A stretch of 64,000 bases of DNA from Alopecurus myosuroides. Lineage: Eukaryota > Streptophyta > Magnoliopsida > Poales > Poaceae. The position numbers were made by a program, and so were the translations under genes. Location of the stretch: positions 326,002,941 through 326,066,940 of the forward strand of contig CM054057.1 of assembly GCA_028641055.1 (NCBI GenBank). The letters run 5' to 3'. How positions within the stretch are numbered: position 1 is the stretch's first letter; each line of letters starts with the position of its first letter. Shown piece by piece: positions 57,011 through 64,000 of the stretch. The notes under the pieces were generated by a model. The model had not been told where the DNA came from. It made no database searches and saw only the letters and a program-made list of their open reading frames with translations.

Positions 57011-58540
57011 TGTGCGGTGACCCAACATACCACTGCATGTTGTAGTACGCAAGTCGTTGATATAACACTCACAAAACACCGTTCCGCAAATATTACATCT
57101 CTCATGGTGGTACAGCAGAAACATTGCGGGACTAGATTGTCATTCAAACATATATTACAAAACATAGTGTGGTGACAAGAGAATGAGCTCATGATGAGGT
57201 CATCTCATTATTGAAATTAGAACAACAACTGAAATGTAAAGCAGGTGCATACACGGGAAATCAACAACCTAATATAGAGTTTAAGGCTGCTCGATTCAAC
57301 CGTGCTAAGTATTTGTTTCAGACTAGGCTAAACCTAGTCAGACTCAACCTCCTCTGGGTCAGCTCCGTACTGGATGGTGTAATCCACCCCTTCCACTCCT
57401 CTCGAGAGATCCGGATCCTCGTAGTAGATGTCGTCTTGGCCTCCGAGGATGTTGAATGATGCCTCCTCTAAGTTCTCATAGCCTAAGCAGGGGGTCAAAC
57501 GGGATTGAATGAGTAACGAGCGTTACTCAACAAGTTCATTAAGTACGGAGATAAATGATGCACTATCTACGTTCCTCGACTCTAAAGAGTCTAGACATAT
57601 GCAAGGTTTGATAAATCTTTCTCCAAGAGGTTACTTTTAATAATGAAAACTATGCCCGCCAGACCATCACAGGACTAGAACTTCATGGAGTTGCCTTTCC
57701 TGTAGCGTTCGCAGTTCCTTCCCGGAACAAGGGGTAACATGCCACATCCTTTTACACTATGTAGAGGTGTGTTACTTTACCCATGGGCGACCAAGTCCAT
57801 GATGCACAACCAGGCGCGCGATCCTGTCCACTCACACTTAGGTGTGGGGCCCGGTTGTTGGTCCAAGCCAAACCATGCTTCTCCGCACAACGCATACCCA
57901 CCCATTTCCACCAGCAGGTTGAACCCGTGATTCCACCCATCACGATGGATATTAGGTGCCCCTGGCAGACCATCATAGACCCTAGAGTCCGCGGGAATTA
58001 TGGGATCCCACCCATGTGCATGTAGTCCCGCAAGACCTACATTGAACGTCTCTGGCAGCCCGTTGACATGCGAACAAGAGAAGATCACATCTGACATACC
58101 CTTCCCATACAAGACCAATGGTCAACGCGGTATTTACATCGCATCAAGTTTTGACGACATTGGTTGTTAACTCCTAGTTAATACTTTCCCATGCAGATGG
58201 AACCTTCCTTTGACCTACTCATCTTACCATGGTTCCATCCGCCCACCAAACAGAACACTATCACTCGGGTAGTCATTGAATTAGTCATATTATTATAAAA
58301 TATGATCATGCATTCTTTTGAGCATAAGTGGTATTACGATAGGGTTTTGAATATAGTTGTTATGAAATAATTCAGAGGACATGAGCAAGTTATGAACTTG
58401 CCTTGATATGGATAAGTAGTGAAGTGTGATGCTTGGAGCAGCACCTGACTTCATTGTTCTACAAAACACCATCATTGTCTGGTAAAGACAATGTTTAAAG
58501 AAGCAAATGATGCTATTATGCATATGATGACACGTATGCA
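57011..58540 (-). repeat. LTR-like sequence, minus orientation
   Basis: The edge at 57011 reads TGTGCGGTGACCC, the reverse of an LTR end in CA, preceded by possible duplication GCTTC. The sequence style (long non-coding, LTR R-U5-like) suits a long gypsy/LARD LTR on minus. Its other boundary is not resolved, and ORFs here are not convincing. Confidence 0.35.
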
Positions 58541-61200
58541 TTTTTCATCTAAGTGATTATTTGGTTTACTAAGTAATTGTGTTAGTTAATTATTTGTGAA
58601 TTTATTATTTATTAATATTTGTTATATTCTGTTATAATTTATTATTTATTTGATTGTTTTAACAATTCTTGTTAAACATAAAATATAGATCTGGAATATT
58701 TTGAAATGTTTAATATAATTTAGATAAGGGTCAAAGAATAAACATACTATTGATTATAGATGAATTTGAATTCTTCTTAATTCTATTATCCAAGTTTTAT
58801 TAAAATTATTATTTTAAAATCATAAATTTAAGATTACCAGTATTATTTAGTTAATTTTATTTATTAAAGTATTCAAGTTCTTTATTTAAATTTTATTAAT
58901 TTTATTACAAATTTTAGTAATTTCTAGAATTTTATTTATCAAATTTTATTATTCTTTTGTTTTTTAATCAATCAAATGGTCAATTGACCATTCTGCCCCT
59001 AGGGCTGCCAGGTGGGCCAACCCCACCAGGTTGAACCCAGCCCACTCGGGTTGAACCCGAGCCCAACCTCACTCGCGCACGCACCCGCGCGTTCTATTTC
59101 CCCCTCCTCTCGCTACCACGACACACGGGCGACTCGCAGGCGACCGCGTCGCCCCGCCTCCGGCTAATTATCCCGGCCGGCTCCGGCCATCTCCGCCGCC
59201 GTGGTTGGGCGCAGACGACGCGCCTCCGAGTCCTCTCCATCGTCCTCCGCCTCGATTTGGATTTCCCTCACCAGGATACCCGCGCACATACAAACCCTAA
59301 ACCTAGGGTTTCGGGAACCCGGGGCGAGCTCTGTCCACTCGAGAAGATCCAGGGCGCCTCTGGTGTGCCACCATGTTGTTGCTGCTGCTGCCCAAGATGC
59401 CACCGTGGAAGCGGCGGTGGCGACGTGCCAGCGGGACGGTTCCCCGGAAGCAACCGCGGCGCCACGCCGCCCATCTCTGCGCTTCCTCAACTGGCCGTGG
59501 TCACCACGATGGTGACCACCTATGAGTCCTCCTATTCCCCTCCTCTGCTCCCTCTTATCCTTCCTTCCCTTGCTCAGGAACCTGGCCTTCGTGCCATTGT
59601 TCATGCCATGCTTAGATGGGTTCAGTGACACCCCCTATTGTTTGTGATGCCTCTGTTAGTGCTGTTTGTCGATGGACGTTGCTTGGGGAAATTTCCCTGT
59701 GAGGAATTGAGTAGGGTTTCTATACAGATGATTTTCCATCTCTGTGATAAGATGGATTCAGTGAGTGATTTGGTCTATGATATATTTTCTAAGATCTTAT
59801 GATTGTGATGTGGAAGAATTCACTAGGGATTTCTCCCCGTGATTTTTCTACTGTTGCTTGCTCTCTGTTGGATTCAGTATAGAGCACACCTTGGTGTGTT
59901 TGCTTAGATAATTTCTATGGGTGTGCTTATTTGATAGGTGTTACTCTGAACCATTTGGTTCAGAGGATATGCGATCAACTCTTGATACTTCTCAGTGATT
60001 CATTCCTTCTGTGAGGTTGTGTTGAGGTACCAAATCTTTAGATTTGGTGCCCAGCAACTGTAGTGAGGAAATATTGTAAGCTATGATCTGATTCAGTATT
60101 TATTTTGATCAATACTTGGATTCTGAATCCTTATACACTGATAAGAACTTGATCTTGCTTGATCTGCTGTCCCTATGCACCACCTGATAGGAACAAACTA
60201 CTATATTTTGATCCTTTATCCTTATGCAAATATCTGTTAAGAACTGATTACTATAACTTGTTTCTTTTTGCCCCAAACCCTATGATGCAAAGCCTGGGGC
60301 TCTCACTTAATAAGAACATATGCTAGCTTGTTAAATTAATAACCAGGGATGAACTTAGCATAGCACCTCTATGCTATTCTGAGGGTAATCACCTCCCCAA
60401 ACCCCTTTGTGCATAATCAAGCAACAAAATTGTTGATGGTGTGTAGAGATTAACCTTGAGTGATAGGTTAGGGTTGGTGGTTTTTGGTGCTTGTGGATTG
60501 CTTTATTTAGTTCGGCTTCTTCTCTGCGGCTTGGCCTTGTGCTCTGTTAGCTGGATCTTCAATCTGGTTCACTTTTACTGGTGGATGATTTTCTGGTGTA
60601 TTAATCAGTGGTGATTGTTCATCCTGTTCTTGGTTGTGTGCACAACCCGAGCAGGAACAGGGGAAAGTGGTGATGTTGATCCCTACCTCATGCGGTTGAT
60701 GTGTTATTTATACTGTGAGAGGTGTGTTGATAGCACCAAAGTGTGCTGGTGAGTATGCTATGTGCCTGTATGCTAGCTGATGAGATATTTTCACCTTGCC
60801 TTGCGGCTGCTCTTATCCTGGCATCATATTTCTTTGGAACTGCCAGTTGTATTACCTAGGGCTTGCCTGTGATGCTGGTATCATGCCATTTTCATCTGAA
60901 CAGATGCTACACAATTTTTTATTAAACCCAATGATGAGTTTAACAGTGCAACACACTGTCAAACTGAGGGTACTAATTCCTCCTAACCCCTTTGTTAGTG
61001 TTTTGTGTTTATTTTGCAGGTTAAGAGGATGACAAATGCTTTGGATTAGATAGGACTTAATCTAGGAATCAAATTCTTGTAATGATATACTTGTAACCAT
61101 CTTTGTAATATTTCTAGTTTGGAAATACATTGTAAACACTTTGTATATTGTGAGTTAATCAATAAAGTTCAATGTCTTGTTTCTAATTCTTTATTTTTAA
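58541..61200 (+). other. Unresolved LTR- or gene-like region
   Basis: A very AT-rich block (58.54-58.98 kb) is followed by a GC-rich leader (59.03-59.3 kb), then a transcript-like region ending in AATAAAG at 61163. A plus-strand frame at 59257-59628 and a minus frame at 59164-59631 overlap each other, and neither shows a domain. This could be a plus-oriented LTR inserted in the chromovirus LTR. Confidence 0.3.
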
Positions 61201-61540
61201 TTAGAATTTTGTATTACTTATAATGTCTTAAGATTTCAATTTAAATAGGAGTAATTATATTTCCTAATCATCCAATTTGAATTCAAATTCAAATACAAAC
61301 TTTTCAAATTTAAATAATTCAAATATGACTCCTCAATTCAAAATATAACCTAGAGGTCATGTCGAAATTCCACCCTCTTCCAGTATCAATATCTCTCTCT
61401 GACTTAGAATATCATGGAACCTCGATCACTCCAGGGTTTTAGTTTTGCGAAAAATTTATTCAGGTTTTGCAAACTCATGCATGCAGATGCACTGATTAAA
61501 ATTCTACCCCCCGTGAGTTCCTAAATATTGGGGCATTACT
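61201..61540 (-). repeat. Start of chromovirus 3' LTR
   Basis: On minus it begins GTAATGCCCCAATATT, with the first base changed (A for T), directly after the purine tract TTAAGGAGGGAAGAC (61541-61556). AT-rich U3-like sequence follows. The far end is obscured by the region to the left. Confidence 0.55.
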
Positions 61541-61603
61541 GTCTTCCCTCCTTAACGAGAACTTCGTCCCGAAGTTGTAACAATAATACCTGAAGAGCTC
61601 GAG

Positions 61604-63383
61604 CTAGTTTTTTCGTGACTCTTCTTCCTTTTCCCAGGTAGCTTCGCGTTCAGGATGATGTTTCCACTGTAGTTTGCAATACTTTATTGCTCGGTTCCGG
61701 AGTCTTTTCCAGTCTTCTGCTAGAATCTTTTCTGGTTCCTCCACATATGTGAGATATGATTCTAACTCCAGATCCTCCTGATTAATTGAATCTTCTGGTT
61801 CCTTGAAACACTTCCGGAGTTGAGATACATGGAAGACATTATGTACTTGCTTCAATCTCTCGGGTAGCTGTAAAGTGAACTCTACATTTCTATTCTGGGC
61901 AAGAATCTTGTAAGGTCCTATGTATCGAGGACTTAACTTCCCTTTAACTCCGAACCCTTTAAGCCCTTTCATTGGACAAACTCGGAGATAGACCATATCC
62001 CTGATTTTTGGTTCCAAGGTCCTTCTCTTCTGATCAGCATAACTTTTCTGACGACTTTGAGCAATTTTCAGACGATCTCTGATGATATCAACAATGTTCT
62101 GTTGATCCTTGACATAGTCTGGTTCAAACTCAGACTTGCCTCCTGCCTCGAACCAACATATTGGATATCTACACTTCCGTCCATAAAGTACTTCAAATGG
62201 TGCGACTTTCAAATTGCTTTGATAACTGTTATTGTATGAGAATTCTGCTAATGGTAGATGCTCATCCCATGATCCACCAAAATCGAGAGAACATGCCTGA
62301 AGCATGTCTTCTAAGATCTGATTAGTTCTTTCAGTTTTCCCTTCGGTTTGCGGATGAGAAGCGGTACTGAAATCTAATTGAGAACCCAAAGCTTTATGTA
62401 TTTTCTTCCTGAATTCTGAGGTAAACACAGAGCCTCTGTCTGAAACTATTCTTCTAGGTACTCCATGTTTACTAACAATTTCCTTCACATATAGATCCAC
62501 CAATTTCTCGGTGTTATCCTTCTGGTTGATTGCTAAGAAATGTGCACTTTTGGTCAATCTATCAACGATAACCCAAATCATATCCTTATGTGTCCTGGTC
62601 ATTGGTAGACCAGTAATGAAATCCATACCAATCTCCTCCCACTTCCATTCCGGAATATCTAAAGGTTGCAATGGTCCTGCTGGACTTCGATGTTCTGCCT
62701 TTACTCTCTAACATGTGTGACATTTGGATACATACTTGGCAATATCTCTCTTCATGTTGTTCCACCAGAATATGTCTCTGAGATCCATATACATCTTGGT
62801 ACTCCCAGGATGAATAGAGTACGGTGTATTATGTGCTTCCCGAAGTATTAACTTCTTGATCTCAGGGATATCTGGTACACAAATCCTCTTAGTGAACCAT
62901 AGTGAACCATATTCACCTAAATGGAATACTGAGGGGATTTCCATCTTCAATTCTCTGGATCTCTTCCTTTATGAAAGGATCTTCATCTTGTCGACGAATT
63001 ATCTCATTCTTGAGATCACTTTTTCTTTCCTCCACAACCTTCATGGTAAACAAACCTCCCAAAGATTGTACATCAAGTATTTCAATCTCGGCTTGTTCAA
63101 TTTCCCTCTTTAACTCTTTTCGCAATTCACATTGAATTGGTTGGCTGTCAGTACTCTTCCGGCTTCAAGCATCGGCTACAACATTGGCTTTTCCTGGTGT
63201 ATAATTGATGGAAAGATCATAGTCTTTGATTAACTCTAACCATCTTCTTTGCCTCATATGCACTTCTTTCTGAGTAAATAAATATTTGAGACTCTTGTGG
63301 TCCGTGTAAAGATCACACTTTGCTCCATAGAGAAATGACCTCCATCTCTTCAAAGCAAAAACTACAGCTGCCAACTCCAAATC
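61604..63383 (-). pseudogene. Chromovirus pol: RNase H tail, integrase, chromodomain
   Basis: Reading minus from 63383: the RNase H end ([40 protein letters not shown]); the zinc-binding H2C2 region at 62.7-62.9 kb (REAHNTPYSIHPGS to SKCHTC); then a 355-codon open frame at 61604-62671. That frame carries the integrase core (D in GMDFITGLP, D in IVSDRGSVF, E in TEGKTERTNQ), the GKLSPRYIGPYKIL segment and a C-terminal chromodomain-like stretch (YVEEPEKIL, W.HHPEREATWE). Chromodomains direct insertion toward marked chromatin in this lineage. Lesions are a stop after VADA (about 63163), a frame change near 62915-62950, and a stop after CHTC (62708-62710). RT lies beyond the insertion at 63384. 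Confidence 0.88.
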
Positions 63384-64000
63384 TGTGACGCCCCGGGATC
63401 GGGCACTATGCAGATTTCAGCATTCCCGCCAAATCCATATAATAACCGAATCCAGGTTGCCACTTGTGATAACATTACAATAGTTCACGAATATTCCACA
63501 AGTACAACAGAAACAGATAGATACAAGATGACTCAGACGAGCCAGGGATACAACTGATACAATACAAAGATCCAAATAACAGCGGAAGAAACAACATATC
63601 GTCCGTCTACGGACAAGATACAAATTGGACTAAGAGTCCTGAAGATAACCGAGAGCGTCCAATCCCTGCCCAGGCCAAGCCGGAGGGATTCCCAAGCTAA
63701 CGTCGTCAGACTTCAAACCTGTTGACTGCAATGTTGAATATGCAGCCACGAAAAAGGATTCGTGGGTCAGTACGGTTAAGTACTGGCAAGGGGGATAAAA
63801 CCCATACTCACAAGATACCGGCGTAGCCAGTCATCACAAGATACAAATACTTTAGGATCAACGGAAAGGAAGGGGTTATTGCAAATAAGCGACAGCAGGC
63901 TGCACTAACCAACTACAGAGAGATACTACAACTTCCGGCTAACAGAAAGAAGATAAGATCGAGTATTGTAACCAACTGAAAGATAACTTCAAACAAACCC
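63384..64000. mobile_element. LTR terminus of another retroelement, continues past window
   Basis: TGTGACGCCCCGGGATCGG starts abruptly within the RNase H frame, after aaatc (likely target duplication, 63379-63383). TGTGACGCC is a common terminus of long LTRs in grasses. The orientation cannot be decided from 617 bp. Confidence 0.65.

Noticed and set aside
59164..59631. 155-codon minus and 123-codon plus frames
   Set aside because: Overlapping frames in GC-rich sequence, no domain; more likely LTR or leader sequence.
1..64000. CRISPR arrays, rRNA or tRNA genes
   Set aside because: No spaced direct-repeat array and no tRNA or rRNA signature was seen on either strand.

Overview
The window looks like repeat-dense nuclear DNA from a grass, most likely a pooid cereal or a close relative. 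I infer this from the transposon families seen: a LARD with 4.5-kb LTRs, Tat-lineage Ty3/gypsy elements with an antisense 'putative gypsy type transposon' gene, a chromovirus, an L1-type LINE, and Helitrons with CTAG 3' ends. Spliced gene models and the absence of bacterial-style operons also fit a plant. Nearly all of the window is transposon sequence, much of it nested. No species can be named from sequence alone.

Left part, 1-26.2 kb. Positions 1-8983 are a large non-coding LTR retrotransposon (LARD type) with its left end outside the window. It abuts a broken Myb/SANT-like plus NAM-associated gene (9116-10.9 kb). An L1-type LINE follows in three pieces (11188-12461, 15111-15215, about 19145-19974). 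A 2649-bp Helitron (12462-15110) splits it exactly between A and T, and that Helitron carries a 187-bp hAT MITE with a perfect 8-bp target duplication. A second gap in the LINE (15.2-19.1 kb) holds an intact single-exon NAC transcription factor gene on the minus strand. An unrecognised gene-like stretch lies at 22.2-25.5 kb, next to a 367-bp Helitron (25780-26146).

Middle, 28.8-54 kb. A decayed autonomous-type Tat gypsy element on the plus strand (28830-28872 and 48923-53908) was split by a non-autonomous Tat element on the minus strand (outer, 28873-48922, TSD GCATG). A sister copy inserted into that one (inner, 35697-45678, TSD CACCG). Both copies have about 477-bp LTRs, a minus-strand gag-protease region, pol cut off just inside reverse transcriptase, and a spliced plus-strand gene antisense to gag-pol. 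In the outer copy the antisense gene reads open through eight coding exons (854 codons). In the inner copy it has lost one nucleotide in one exon. By eye, LTR differences are 2/479 (inner) and 6/476 (outer), which agrees with the nesting order.

Right part, 54-64 kb. This holds a gypsy LTR with leader sequence, LTR-like sequences I cannot fully delimit, and a minus-strand chromovirus pol with integrase and chromodomain (61604-63383), which is cut by another LTR terminus at 63384.

The genes do not form a common pathway. The recognisable units are transposon functions (gag, protease, reverse transcriptase, RNase H, integrase, chromodomain, antisense gene) and two host-type families (NAC, and Myb/SANT with NAM-associated C-terminus).
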